DNA of 64,000 nucleotides, taken from NCBI GenBank assembly GCA_009767595.1, contig VSDK01013445.1:6449-70448 (forward strand), read 5' to 3'. A model generated the notes under the pieces. The model was given only the letters and a program-made list of their open reading frames with translations, did not search any database and had not been told where the DNA came from. The position numbers and the translations under genes are program-made. Origin of the DNA: Symbiodinium kawagutii. Taxonomy: Eukaryota > Sar > Dinophyceae > Suessiales > Symbiodiniaceae. Positions 30,780-40,964 of this stretch are shown here, piece by piece. Every line of letters starts with the position of its first letter. The stretch's first letter is position 1.

Positions 30780-32968
30780 AAGATGCGACTCAGCTCAGTG
30801 ACATTGATATGTCGCTTCCTTCTAATAGGTTGCCGCCAGTCCTCAACGTATTCCACGCTCCGAGCCAGCAAGGACCACAACGGATGCACCTGATAACAAT
30901 CCTCGGGCAGTTCGTCTTCCGGAGCCAACTGCCCATGAGCTCTCATCCAAGCTTGTCCAGGAGGCAAAAGTCGGGCCCACACACCACGCTTCAAAGACCT
31001 TCGACCGACCTCTGTGGCAATGGACACTGGGACTTCACCATGAACACCAGCCATCATCTCCAGGGAAGAATCTGTAGCAACAATCTTTCCCAGATACTGC
31101 GCACGCAAGTTTGTACAAGCCAAAGGACCCAACACGCTCAGCACCCATAGCTCATCTTTCATCTCCTCAGACAACCTGATCGCATGCCGTTGATCTTTAA
31201 TGCTAAGGGCCTCGAAGATCAAGTCCATGCAGCACATCAACCTGCGTCGCATCGAAAGCAAAGCAATCCAAGACCCAGACAACGCTTCAAGGAGACCAAC
31301 GGTGCAGCAGCCCATCAAAGCAACACGCATTGTCACAAAGATCACTGGCCACATACGCAACGTTGAAGCACGCACAAGCCCTTTGTCACCATCCAACTCA
31401 ATTCCCCAGAATCTGCTGCACAGCTCATGCTTGAACTCCTTCTTGTGGTTCACATCCAGGCCCGCTTTGGCATAGGCAGCCAAAGCTCGTTGCAGCTTGA
31501 CATCACTCACAGCTCCCTGACCCCCATGCATCTCGAGGTGCGACCGAAGCATGCGTTCCAGAATGACCAGATCATCAATGATGATGCCAACAGTTGTTGG
31601 GGAGCGAGGGATGAACCCTCGAAGCGTGAGGAGCTCGTCAATGCCGCAAACACCTTCAACGATGCAAAGCTGAACATGCGAACACTGGGCAAACTCACAC
31701 GAATTTGTATCTCCCATTGCCAAAGTTGCAAGCCCACACCAAACAGGAGACTCCGGCCATTTGAAGCCAGCACCAAACACCTCCCGAGCCTGAGTCATGC
31801 TAAGGGGATGTGCCAGCACATTGCGACAAGTCCTCCGATGCGACGTCCGAAACTGATAAAAGAAGTCACGCAAATCTTCACCTGAGGCCGTCAACACTTC
31901 TGTAGGCTGTAGCACCATGTCGCACAGTGTGGAAGCATTGGCCATAGTCTGCACCCAATGCTTAGGCCCTTCTTCATACAAGTTTGCAGGTCTAGAATCC
32001 AGAATCAGCCTATCCCGTTCCAAATCTTTGACCACACTGAAAGCTCCAGCCACCACACCTGAACGCATCTCACTGGCAAGCACGGGTCTGAGTCGTCCTG
32101 TATCAGCAAGCTTCTTGTACAATGCAACAACCTGCTCAACTTCACCATGCATCCGCACTGGAGGAACATCTGTATGGTCAATGTGCGAAACTGCCATCTT
32201 CATCGGATCTTCATACCATGCAGCAGTCAACTTGTCCATGTAAGGCCGTGGATCAAACTTGGGGACACTCTGAAAAACCAAACGATCAGCTTGTATAGGC
32301 TTCGCAGCAACCAGCGACTTACCCTTGCAACGTCCCACCAGGAAACCTGATCGTAGCGCAAGCCCCGGCCGATCTTCCGAGTCACACGTCTTGGCGGCAT
32401 GTCCAAAGTAGCTGCTCCCATCGCCTATCACAGAATGAACCATGTCATGTAGTCGAACCATTTCTTCATCAAAACTCTCAACCTTCGAAGCTGCTCTGCC
32501 CATAGCTCTTGCATCCACCTCATGCACCGAATTTCCATCCCACGACAAAAATCGCAGCACCTGAACAGCAGACCATTGCTTGCTGTTCAACTTCATGCCC
32601 AACCGCAATTCTGGCGGCGCTGCCAAAGGTCTCCCGAGATGCAGCCAGTCAAGCACCAACACCTGCATGTTGAGCAAGTTCAATTCATGAGGGCACTTCA
32701 CACGGCGGTTCATCACGAACATCTCAGGGTAAGGCAAGGGCATGGGCCATGTACTCGTGCCACGAAACGCAGGAGTAGCAGCATCTGTACGATCTGCAGG
32801 GCTATGGATGATAGTACGCAAAAAACCACGCAAGTTGCTATTTGTTTTCAGCAGCCAACGCAGCAATGAATTCAAAAGGCCAGGAACTTTAATGGTGGCT
32901 GCTGAGGAACCTGGAACATGTACATTGACGGCGGGTTCCTCCTCAGCCACACCCACATCTGCCTTCAT
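30776..32968 (-). CDS. Pol, first part: reverse transcriptase and RNase H start
   Basis: 730 codons from the ATG at 32968, which overlaps the Gag stop. An upstream ATG at 33790 is in frame, but the protein from there to 32968 is only the shadow of Gag in another frame. RT motifs: RLILDSRP (fingers), DLRDFFYQFR (about 31850-31879, motif A), MGDTNSCEFAQ (about 31684-31717, motif B), VGIIIDDLVILE (about 31558-31597, motif C with the Asp pair), NHKKEF...FWGIELDG (motif E region). RNase H begins with KIVATDSSLEMMAGV (about 31043-31085) and reaches HINVTELS before a stop at 30776; the missing half is in the next frame. Reverse transcribes the element RNA; the catalytic Asp residues are intact. Confidence 0.85.
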   Translation of the reverse strand: MKADVGVAEEEPAVNVHVPGSSAATIKVPGLLNSLLRWLLKTNSNLRGFLRTIIHSPADRTDAATPAFRGTSTWPMPLPYPEMFVMNRRVKCPHELNLLNMQVLVLDWLHLGRPLAAPPELRLGMKLNSKQWSAVQVLRFLSWDGNSVHEVDARAMGRAASKVESFDEEMVRLHDMVHSVIGDGSSYFGHAAKTCDSEDRPGLALRSGFLVGRCKGKSLVAAKPIQADRLVFQSVPKFDPRPYMDKLTAAWYEDPMKMAVSHIDHTDVPPVRMHGEVEQVVALYKKLADTGRLRPVLASEMRSGVVAGAFSVVKDLERDRLILDSRPANLYEEGPKHWVQTMANASTLCDMVLQPTEVLTASGEDLRDFFYQFRTSHRRTCRNVLAHPLSMTQAREVFGAGFKWPESPVWCGLATLAMGDTNSCEFAQCSHVQLCIVEGVCGIDELLTLRGFIPRSPTTVGIIIDDLVILERMLRSHLEMHGGQGAVSDVKLQRALAAYAKAGLDVNHKKEFKHELCSRFWGIELDGDKGLVRASTLRMWPVIFVTMRVALMGCCTVGLLEALSGSWIALLSMRRRLMCCMDLIFEALSIKDQRHAIRLSEEMKDELWVLSVLGPLACTNLRAQYLGKIVATDSSLEMMAGVHGEVPVSIATEVGRRSLKRGVWARLLPPGQAWMRAHGQLAPEDELPEDCYQVHPLWSLLARSVEYVEDWRQPIRRKRHINVTELSRIL
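32965..32968 (-). promoter_or_regulatory. ATGA overlap, ORF2 stop / ORF3 start
   Basis: The Gag TGA (32967-32965) and Pol ATG (32968-32966) share two bases. This geometry allows termination-reinitiation of Pol from Gag mRNA. Whether it is used is inference. Confidence 0.6.
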
Positions 32969-34725
32969 GCATCCATGTCGCCCGACAGGGCGGTCTTCGC
33001 TTTGGGCTTGGCTTTGGCTCGTCTCTTCGGCTGCTCTCCATTGGGCTCGTCCTCGGACTTCTTGGTTGGCTTCTGCAGGTTCCGACGCTTGGTCATGTAA
33101 TCGTCGGTGTCTCGAAGATGGGCTAAGGCCACTTCTGCCCAACGAGGGTCCAGGAGTTTGCTGAACGGCTGCTCGCCGTCGCCCGGAGGAACATGCTGGG
33201 ACATCGTGCTGAATGGCGGTCCATGCTCCAGGGCCAGTTCTGCTGCTAATGTCCAACTCCCCCGATCGCAAGAACACTGATCCAACTGCATCAACAGTAG
33301 GAGCATCCTGGTCCGAGCAGCTGCCACATCGCCCTTGAACAACATGTCCAACGCACCTGCCACTCCCCAAGCTGAATGAGCCACTGACTTGAAATGCCCG
33401 ATCCTGCTGCGATGTTCCACCCAGGCTCTGGCACACAACACCGGACCGGGCTGGCCGGGTGTCTGGGTCTGCCCCGTCAAGTCTTCCAACATCAGCCGTT
33501 CCAGGATGATCGACAATTCCTCTGGCGCCTCTACCAAAGCTGAACGGAGAGCTCGACGAGCAGCGGCAGAGCGTTTTCCAGTGCCATAACCTGACCCTTC
33601 TCCTAGGCCTCCAGAGTGGACACCATCCAACGCAGTCTCCAACTTGCTGCCAGTCTTTCTGTTCCCTGCCAGTGACGCCACAATGTCTGTCAACTTGGTC
33701 ACAGCTTGGGTCATCGGATCTGCCGATGATGCACCGGACAGAGTACCAGCATCTGTCTCCGCACCCAACTCCTCCTCGTCGGTTTCGCAAAGCGGACCAC
33801 CAGCACCAGATCGTACCAGTGGCGGCTCCTTCATCCTCTTTGCTGACGGAGTCTTGCCTATGAGCCTCTGCATCTCCTCCAGTGCAGACATCGGCACACC
33901 AGCTTGAAGCGCAGCCGTCACCACTCCAGCATCCAACATCGGGAACGAGGAAGCCTCCTTTGGGGATTTGGGCGGCATCACCTTAGCCACAGGATCTATC
34001 TTCACCCGACGACCACCGGCCTTGGGCTGGGGGGCAGTGCCTGACTTCACTGAAGGCGCTCGTTTCTTGCTGGCGCTCAACAACTCCTTCATGCCAGCAG
34101 CCAAGTCCGCAGTCCCCTTTTCCAAGGATGACACACGAGAGTGCAAATCTGCTGAGCCAGACACGCCGCCCTCGTCCAGATCTGCTGCATCTTCTGGGAC
34201 TTCTTCCATTGGCGTCTGAAACTGGAAGTGGTCCTGAGAAACATCGACCAACGCTCGAGCAAAAGGCAGATACTCGACTGAACCATCCACATCGAATCGG
34301 AGGCAATCCTCCGGCCAGCCTTCCTCCCGCAACCAGTCTGCTGTCGCAACCAACCCCGAGTCCAGAAACCCTATCCAGACGCGCAGTGTCAGATCCTCCA
34401 TGGGGTCGTCCCTGGCCACCTGAGAGCATGCCAACACCTCCACCAAGCTCAGTTGCTGCACTACCTCCGAGCCCAAATAGCGATTCGCCCGCAACCTGTG
34501 CCATGTCAAAAACGGCAAAGCCACCAAGCACCTGTCTTCAAATGCAGAAATGTAGATGAATTCGATAGGTCGCTTGACACCAGATTGAGGCACCAACAAC
34601 CCTGTACTGTAGCTGTAATTGATATAGCCTTCTGAGTAAACCAGATTCAAATTGGAATCACTGAGGTCCACAGCTTGTTCACCGTGATCTAACGATTCCA
34701 AATCACCTGGGTCACCAAAGCTCAT
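32965..34725 (-). CDS. Gag-like ORF2 protein of DIRS-like element
   Basis: 586 residues. An N-terminal globular part (to about residue 190) is followed by a short heptad stretch (LHSRVSSLEKGTADLAAGMK, about 210), a basic/proline linker (about 230-260), an acidic segment (TDEEELGAETDAG) and a C-terminal folded half with WVEHRSRIGHFKSVAHSAWG. The tail is highly basic (KPTKK, KRRAKAKPKAK), suitable for RNA binding; no CCHC zinc knuckle is visible. Presumed structural/nucleocapsid protein of the element. Its ATG overlaps the ORF1 stop and its stop overlaps the Pol start. Uninterrupted, unlike Pol. Confidence 0.7.
   Translation of the reverse strand: MSFGDPGDLESLDHGEQAVDLSDSNLNLVYSEGYINYSYSTGLLVPQSGVKRPIEFIYISAFEDRCLVALPFLTWHRLRANRYLGSEVVQQLSLVEVLACSQVARDDPMEDLTLRVWIGFLDSGLVATADWLREEGWPEDCLRFDVDGSVEYLPFARALVDVSQDHFQFQTPMEEVPEDAADLDEGGVSGSADLHSRVSSLEKGTADLAAGMKELLSASKKRAPSVKSGTAPQPKAGGRRVKIDPVAKVMPPKSPKEASSFPMLDAGVVTAALQAGVPMSALEEMQRLIGKTPSAKRMKEPPLVRSGAGGPLCETDEEELGAETDAGTLSGASSADPMTQAVTKLTDIVASLAGNRKTGSKLETALDGVHSGGLGEGSGYGTGKRSAAARRALRSALVEAPEELSIILERLMLEDLTGQTQTPGQPGPVLCARAWVEHRSRIGHFKSVAHSAWGVAGALDMLFKGDVAAARTRMLLLLMQLDQCSCDRGSWTLAAELALEHGPPFSTMSQHVPPGDGEQPFSKLLDPRWAEVALAHLRDTDDYMTKRRNLQKPTKKSEDEPNGEQPKRRAKAKPKAKTALSGDMDA
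34722..34725 (-). promoter_or_regulatory. ATGA overlap, ORF1 stop / ORF2 start
   Basis: The ORF1 TGA (34724-34722) overlaps the ORF2 ATG (34725-34723), the same arrangement as at the next junction. Confidence 0.6.
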
Positions 34726-35378
34726 GCCTCAATGTCGCCACCCCACTCAAAGCGTCCCGCTTCGAGTGCCACACCAATTTCACGCTTCGAAGGCAAGCCC
34801 ACGAACACTGAATCACCAGCAAGAGGACCACGTTTCACAAGCCGTTCAACGAGCGACCACCTGCCGAAGACACGCACTGGATTGTAAACCACACCCTCGT
34901 AGTCACGCACCAGAATCCAGAATCGGGAACCCGCAAGAATATCCTTGCGACCAGACTCACCACGATGCCCACCAGACAGAGATGCCCGCAAGAAACGACC
35001 AATCTTGGCCGCTGCTGCCTCACGCTCTGACCAGCTTTGCGAAGAACCACCCGGAGTGATCACCGGTTGAGAACCAGATCCAGTGGACTCGTTCACCGAG
35101 GACACCACTGAAAAGCCGTGATCACCGTCAGCCCTGTCCACCACGGCTGCTTGGACCAGATATAGCTCGGCCTGAAGCCGATCCACCCGAGCTTGGAGTT
35201 CACTGAGTTCGCGTCGAAACTCCGAGATCTGGCCTTCCATGCACAGCAGAATCCAGGAACCGATACAGCACCCTAGGAGGGACAGATTGCACCTGGCCCA
35301 CCTGATCAAGCACTTGCCGCAAAACCCAATACCTGTATCCCAAAACCAGTTCACAGATAGGGTAAAGGAGTGCCCCAA
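34722..35378 (-). CDS. ORF1 protein of DIRS-like element
   Basis: 218 residues from the first ATG; an in-frame ATG at 35240 gives 172 residues and starts directly at a coiled coil (MEGQISEFRRELSELQARVD). The first 46 residues are hydrophobic and Cys-rich and may be 5' leader rather than protein. The C-terminal part has FWILVRDYEGVVYNPVRVFG and SVFVGLPSKREIGVALEAG, a small conserved-looking domain. Its function in the element is unknown; multimerisation through the coiled coil is likely. Its stop overlaps the Gag start. Confidence 0.6.
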   Translation of the reverse strand: MGHSFTLSVNWFWDTGIGFCGKCLIRWARCNLSLLGCCIGSWILLCMEGQISEFRRELSELQARVDRLQAELYLVQAAVVDRADGDHGFSVVSSVNESTGSGSQPVITPGGSSQSWSEREAAAAKIGRFLRASLSGGHRGESGRKDILAGSRFWILVRDYEGVVYNPVRVFGRWSLVERLVKRGPLAGDSVFVGLPSKREIGVALEAGRFEWGGDIEA

Positions 35379-35601
35379 TCACAATGCCAACCAGAATTGA
35401 TTGCAAATGTCATTCACTTGATCCAGTGAATGCCGAGCAGAACACCGAAGGGTCTGGCAACACAGGATGCAGCGGAGGTTCCAATCGATCCAGCAAACGC
35501 AAGGCTAGAGCGAACCCGGACCCAGTACCCAAGCTGGTGGTCAAGGCTCGGGCCGACATGCTTGAGGTTTCATCAACCCTTGTGAAGCATTCAAGAGATA
35601 T

Positions 35602-35642
35602 ACATCTCTCTCTCTCTCTCTCCCTCTCTCTCGATCTGTCTT
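35602..35642. repeat. CT-rich microsatellite
   Basis: (TC)n with CCC and CGA interruptions, upstream of ORF1 of the DIRS-like element. Confidence 0.9.
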
Positions 35643-35699
35643 CATCTGTGTGTTTATGGTATCTTGTATGTATAATTATTGGTATTTGCATGGTCAGGC

Positions 35700-35985
35700 A
35701 TTGCCATTCTCTTTGGCTGTAAATCGAGCACGGCTGTATCCCCCAAGGGTCAATGCTCACGGCTTGCATCGCGAAGTCGTCCGAAGGGTTGTCTACTCTT
35801 GCCCCCCGCCTCACCAACATGCCCACCTTCGCTGCCCCGCATTCCGTTGCATGACTCCTGAATGGCCATGGGGCGCATTCACCTTCGCAATCAATCGACT
35901 GCAGCAGTTTCCTCCATTGCTCTCGCCCTCCATGGGCTGCCCAGTGCAAGGAAGGCCGATCTGGATGCGATTTGAATCCTCTCAA
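35700..35985 (-). CDS. exon candidate, weak ankyrin-like pattern
   Basis: Open minus frame with RPSLHWAAHGGREQWRKLLQ and further on KVGMLVRRGARVDNPSDDF. The xLHWAA..G and LLxxGAxVx spacing recalls ankyrin repeats. At 37220-37320 another minus frame reads YINDGPPLGVLLASGASVNG, also ankyrin-like. Both could be exons of one gene. Splice borders are not resolved. Confidence 0.25.
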
Positions 35986-36270
35986 CTCATCTTGGACTAA
36001 GGCTCGCTACTGCTGGCTGAAGCAGTTTCAAACCAACATGTTTTGCCAAGAAATGGGTGACTCTGGATGTGCTGGATTGACAAACACAACGGAGCACCAG
36101 TTACAAAGCATTCTTCCTGGATGGCAGCTATGACTCGACTCGGAGCTCGGCTTCACCTGGAAACTCTTCATACCGAGTCTTATCAAAGGCATGAGGTCAT
36201 CATTCCTCCTTTTTCATGGTTTCCCCAGCTTGAAGCTCATGATGCTCATGGTACATTTGGATCCCCCTAT

Positions 36271-36330
36271 GTCACCATATGTCACCATATGTCACCATAT
36301 GTCACCATATGTCACCATATGTCACCATGG
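36271..36330 (+). repeat. six tandem GTCACCATAT decamers
   Basis: Five perfect 10-bp units and a sixth ending GG. Confidence 0.97.
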
Positions 36331-37033
36331 CATCACGGCTCTCTTTCGAGCCAGCTGGAGGACAGTGGCAGCACATGCATGGCGTTGAATCCAGTTTGCG
36401 TCCTTTTCCGATATGCGAAGTGTTCTCTCAACACTGACTAACAAATGATGATTTCATGGTGAGTGTTGATGCTTGAAGTGCGATATTGTTGGTGGTTTCC
36501 CTGTTGATACCGGTACCTCTTCGCATGATGATTGTAGGTACCACCATGGCGAACTGGACACATGACGGCACACATATGGCACAGGCAATGGCTGGTTGAC
36601 GGCGACGTGGCGACCCATGGTGCAAAGGTGAACCATGAGGACGATCACCATCGGCTAACTTGATTTGACAAAATTAAAGAACCTGCTTAAGAAAACTTGT
36701 GATTTAACAACCTAGGATAATCACACCATGTGATTTAACAAATCTGCTTAAGAACACTAGGGGATAATCACCAGCAAGTTGGATCCGTTGCTCAGTCAAT
36801 CATTTAAACAGCGAGCTGTGTCTCTCGTAAACTGGATGAGGAGCACAAAAACTTCTGTGCACAATTTTTTGGACAATGAAGGCGTCAACCATCATTCACC
36901 ATGATTAAGCCAACGTCACTCACCGTCAGTGAACCAGCAATAGCCACTATGAAGCGCTATCAATCATCATGAATCATCATCATGGATCACGAATCACCAT
37001 GAGTCATGCCGATTCACCGTGATTATCTTTGAT

Positions 37034-37035
<2 letters not shown>

Positions 37036-37101
<66 letters not shown>

Positions 37102-37160
37102 GCCATCATCATCATCGTCATCATCATCGTCATTGTCATCGTCATCATCATCATCCTCTG
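37036..37160 (+). repeat. (ATC)n microsatellite
   Basis: Pure ATC/CAT units to about 37100, then an imperfect extension with GTC and GCC variants. Frames coding poly-His or poly-Ser over it are artefacts. Confidence 0.97.
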
Positions 37161-37689
37161 ACCATGATGATCATCATCAATTCCATCAAATCACCACTTG
37201 GCACTAAGCCTCCGCACCGACACAACTTGGGCCAGCCGTTCACGGAAGCTCCCGAAGCCAGCAGCACGCCCAGTGGAGGGCCATCGTTGATGTACGCCGC
37301 ATCTGCGGATGTAGCGGATGAAGCTGGTTTGACGCTTGAAGGATTGGCTAATGGATGGAAAAATATGGAAAGCTCACAAAATTATATGGTTTTGTGATGG
37401 TGAATCGTGGCTAATTGATTGTTGACTTGAAGATTGATGGCTAGTTCAGGATTGAGAACGGTCGAACCATGGATGTTGATGGTTGATTGACATCCAAGAA
37501 TGGCAAACTGGTAGCCGAAGGGTTCCCAACCTTCAAGGATCGTCAGCTGATAAGTTTGCAATAATGGTTACTTGATGGCTGAGTAGGGGTTAGTAATGGC
37601 TATGGAATCAATGCCCAGGCTGGCGATCAGCACTAGCAGGAAAACTATCGGCTCTGCCAAATTCGAAGGGCACAGGATGAAACGACCGC

Positions 37690-37900
37690 AGTGCGCACAG
37701 TTCCTACAAGCTTTCAGCACAAGCACCACAACAAGCACAACCACCACGTTTTCCTCTAAATCTGCACTACGCATCTTCGAAGCCATCTACGGGAACACCA
37801 CTCTGAAAAGCCTAAAGTGCAACCAGAACTTTCACTGCACTGAAGTGGAAATGCTGCGCAAGATCCTCCCGGGCCTGCTGGGCAACCAACAAGGATCTGG
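37690..37900 (+). CDS. exon candidate, weak leucine-rich pattern
   Basis: Plus frame ALRIFEAIYGNTTLKSLKCN with NFHCTEVEMLRKILPGLLG after it resembles one leucine-rich repeat turn. The flanking frame is long, but minus frames are also open. Weak. Confidence 0.2.
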
Positions 37901-38787
37901 TTCCCACAAATGTCCACCAAAATGCCCTGGCCACAAGGCGACGTGAGCTGCTCAAGGAAACCCAAGCAGCTCCGCTTGATGGTTCGACGACCAACAACCA
38001 GGACTGCCAGGTACCAGATTATGCCACCACGATTGGACCATGTCTATATCATCTCCTACAAACTGCCTTGGTAATTTCGGGAAGGTTCTCGTGTGATGGA
38101 TCTCGACGCGGTTGACTCTTATAATGTAGTCGGTTGGTTCCCTGACTCAAAGTCTTACCAACTGCCATCTGTCCAGTGTAGAACTCCGACTTCTGAGAAA
38201 AAAAGAAGAAACTGGAGTAAGAGAGAGAGGGACTTTGATCAGAATCAACACCCGGACTAAAAAAGAATAGTAATCGACATTAATTAAGTTAACTAACTAC
38301 AGTATCAACTATCAAAAAGATTATTTGAACTAGTACGTGGAAGGGTCATAGTCATGGTGTTCAAGTGCGCCACAGCCCTTTGCAAAAGCAAACAAAAATG
38401 CATGCTTGTTTATACGAGCAAGCATCCCCAGCTCACAAATCCTCCAATCAAACAAGGATAAAAAAGAACTCCCTGCGTAGAAGCTCCTTAAAAGTGTAAG
38501 CATCAGAAACATCTGAAAAAAACCTGACCAAATGCATCCGGGCTTTTTGCAAAAAGTATCTGTTTACACATTTTTTTGGCAAACCCTATCAAACGAATCG
38601 CAGAAGCAACGCATCCAGAAAACGTCCTCCACTCACCTTTGTGAATATTGCTTCAAAAAAATGGTCAACGGACCTGCTGTGAATTGCTGTGAGATGCAAC
38701 GGCGCAAGCGTTTCGACATCTGATGAATAGCCAGAATCGTACCTGACACATCCTTGTGCCAGGGATAGCCGGGATAACCCTATAAAG

Positions 38788-38994
38788 TTAGGAGGAGTAA
38801 GTGCACATCATGGATCTTCGTGTGGCTTGTGGTCTGTCCACCAAGATTGCGTTGCCATCAGATTCATCAGCAAACGCAATAGAACACGTCAACAAGCAGC
38901 CACCGTCCACTGTCCACAGCGATCCTCGCAACCATTCCGCCCTGACCCCTCGCACCTTGTCGTTGGAATCCCCCAGAAATGCAATGCGCAGCAT
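38788..38994 (-). CDS. hypothetical exon
   Basis: Open frame LRIAFLGDSNDKVRGVRAEW then LRGSLWTVDGGCLLTCSIAF; protein-like composition, no recognised family. An adjacent plus-strand frame at 39029-39280 is similarly open, so strand use here is unclear. Confidence 0.25.
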   Translation of the reverse strand: MLRIAFLGDSNDKVRGVRAEWLRGSLWTVDGGCLLTCSIAFADESDGNAILVDRPQATRRSMMCTYSS

Positions 38995-40386
38995 GGCAAA
39001 TTTCGGTGCAAAAATCCCTGGGCATTAGGTGTTAGAGTTTGCGGCCTGGTGTGTGGCATCTTGGCCAAGAGCCGTCCTACATTTCGAAGCTGGTGCCTAT
39101 GCCCTTTGGAAACCTGAAGTACACAGCTGGGCGTTAGGCACCCTCGTTCCGAAAACGCCAAGAGAAACATCAACGGCTGTGATACTGGAGGTGGTTCTTG
39201 TGCCACCAAGGTATCGATCGCATGTTGAAGGAACAAGTGGAATAGCGATGGCATGCCATGGCTCATGTTTCATGGAATGACTATGGTTTAATGATGGTTA
39301 ACTTTGGCGTGTAGATCTTACTCAGATCTTTGTAAGGCAGTGAAGTTGCATGTGCTTGAAACGATCGGCAAGCGAGGGCTGATCATGGCGGCACTGATGT
39401 AGCTAACTCTTGGACAACAGCTGGCCGCTTCTGGCTCGCAGATAAAGCTTGGTGGTCGAACAGCTCCTTTTTCACCAACAAATCCCGCATCCGGACACAC
39501 CTCCGGTGACTGGTGACCACCGATCAGCCTCTTAGCGCTTCCTTGTTATTGGGAAGCGCGCCACACTGGGGGGTGCCACCCATCCCCATGATCAACATAC
39601 TCTTCGGACACCGCGGCGCATTCAGGTCCAGCGGAATTCCGTAGGGCCCGATACTTCAAGGAAGTTCCCTCTCCCAAGCCCCAGTTTTTTCTATGACATT
39701 CGAATTTATCCGCATTGGGCCCCACTAGTCCCGATCTTAGGTACACATAATAGGCAAAGTAATTTATCTTAGTTTTAATCTAAATGCTTAGAATGGATCA
39801 AACCGCCAAAAGCCTATGTTGACGCAGACTTAGAAGTCCAGCAAGCTCGCATTACAGGCTACGGAATCAAAAATCTATATAAAGTACCTTTACTACCGCC
39901 TACCATCGTCACCAACACAAACTCGCACATAGGCAAGCTCGTTGTCACATGTAGCAGAAAGTGGGAAATGGTAGCAGCGGAGGTCAAAAAATAGAAAAAC
40001 ATGACTACCAACTACAGTAGACATACTGTACTCAAAACTAAACAGAATTGCTTGTATAAATATAAGCCAACTTACAACAAGGGGGTATAACTTCGTACCG
40101 TGAGTTAACCCAACATCTTTTTGGCTCCACATCCATACAGTAAACACGGCCTGCTGCATGTGTGTAGCGGCGAAAGAACATAGACACAGAAACCGCAGGG
40201 TCCTTTTAGAAATGTGATGCAAGAATGACAATCTTTAGACAGAAAATCATTTGATTATCACGATATTTTGCCACATTTGGGCTGTACTATGGTAGCATCT
40301 CCATGTGAGCATGTCATAGAGGTCGAATTCAAACTTGATACAATTTCAATCCTGATACAAGAGGATATATGCGTGGAGGGTCAAAA

Positions 40387-40485
40387 CCCTGTACCCCTGG
40401 TTTCCTATCATTGACCATTGATTTCCCTATTTGTTGGTGAACTTGTCCCCCATGAAACGGGTGAGGTAATATTGGCTCATAGCCA
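40387..40485 (+). repeat. diverged dispersed repeat, copy B
   Basis: Related to 21903-21997 in the same orientation. Confidence 0.55.
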
Positions 40486-40964
40486 TATGTTGGTCAAAAA
40501 AGCTAACATTGGAGCGGTGAGCCACCGGTCGTCCAAAAAAGCGAGGCTTGGATCCCTTGAGGTTCGCTGTAGCTCAGTGTGGACCCAAGGGATCCGTCAG
40601 CTACCAGATATACCATAGCAAATGCTGTACCAATGGCTATAGTATGGTATTTGTCTTGTGGTGTATGTAGTTGTGGTGCGGTATCTCGTTACAGTACCAT
40701 GTTACCCGCAATTCATTGGCTCCTTGGGAAACCATCGGTGGCTCATTGAATTTTCGTTAACCGTTGGGGGAGCCATTCTCGATTCTTGATCCCTGGATGC
40801 TACGCCATTTCATATAGGCTCATTTGGCTCTCAAGGTAGAAACTTCAGCACTAATATGGTAAATACTGCATGTTTAGCATTGATATTGGTGGTGAGTAGT
40901 GGTATATAATGGTTAGCAATACAGCGGTATGGTTGCAACATAGCCCTAATATATTGCTAACCAT

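Larger units (their letters stand above)
28451..35378 (-). mobile_element. DIRS-like tyrosine-recombinase retrotransposon, frameshifted copy
   Basis: About 6.9 kb on minus. Order: ORF1 (35378-34722), ORF2 Gag-like (34725-32965), ORF3 Pol (from 32968) with reverse transcriptase, RNase H, a methyltransferase-like domain and a tyrosine recombinase. RT plus RNase H plus MT plus YR is the hallmark of the DIRS order. Both ORF junctions are ATGA overlaps. Pol changes frame near 30779 and near 28605. No inverted or split direct terminal repeats could be recognised by eye in the 0.6 kb either side, so the true ends are not fixed; they may reach about 28.2 and 35.6 kb. The element lies just upstream of the transporter gene, on the same strand, and does not interrupt any exon seen. 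Confidence 0.8.

Noticed and set aside
32969..33790. N-terminal 274 codons of the long Pol-frame ORF
   Set aside because: Overlaps Gag in another frame, is Arg/Ser/Gly-rich with no domain, and the ATG at the Gag stop is a better start.
33983..34531. 182-codon minus ORF inside Gag
   Set aside because: Shadow frame of the Gag-like ORF.
37019..37207. Poly-Ser and poly-His ORFs
   Set aside because: Translation of the (ATC)n microsatellite.
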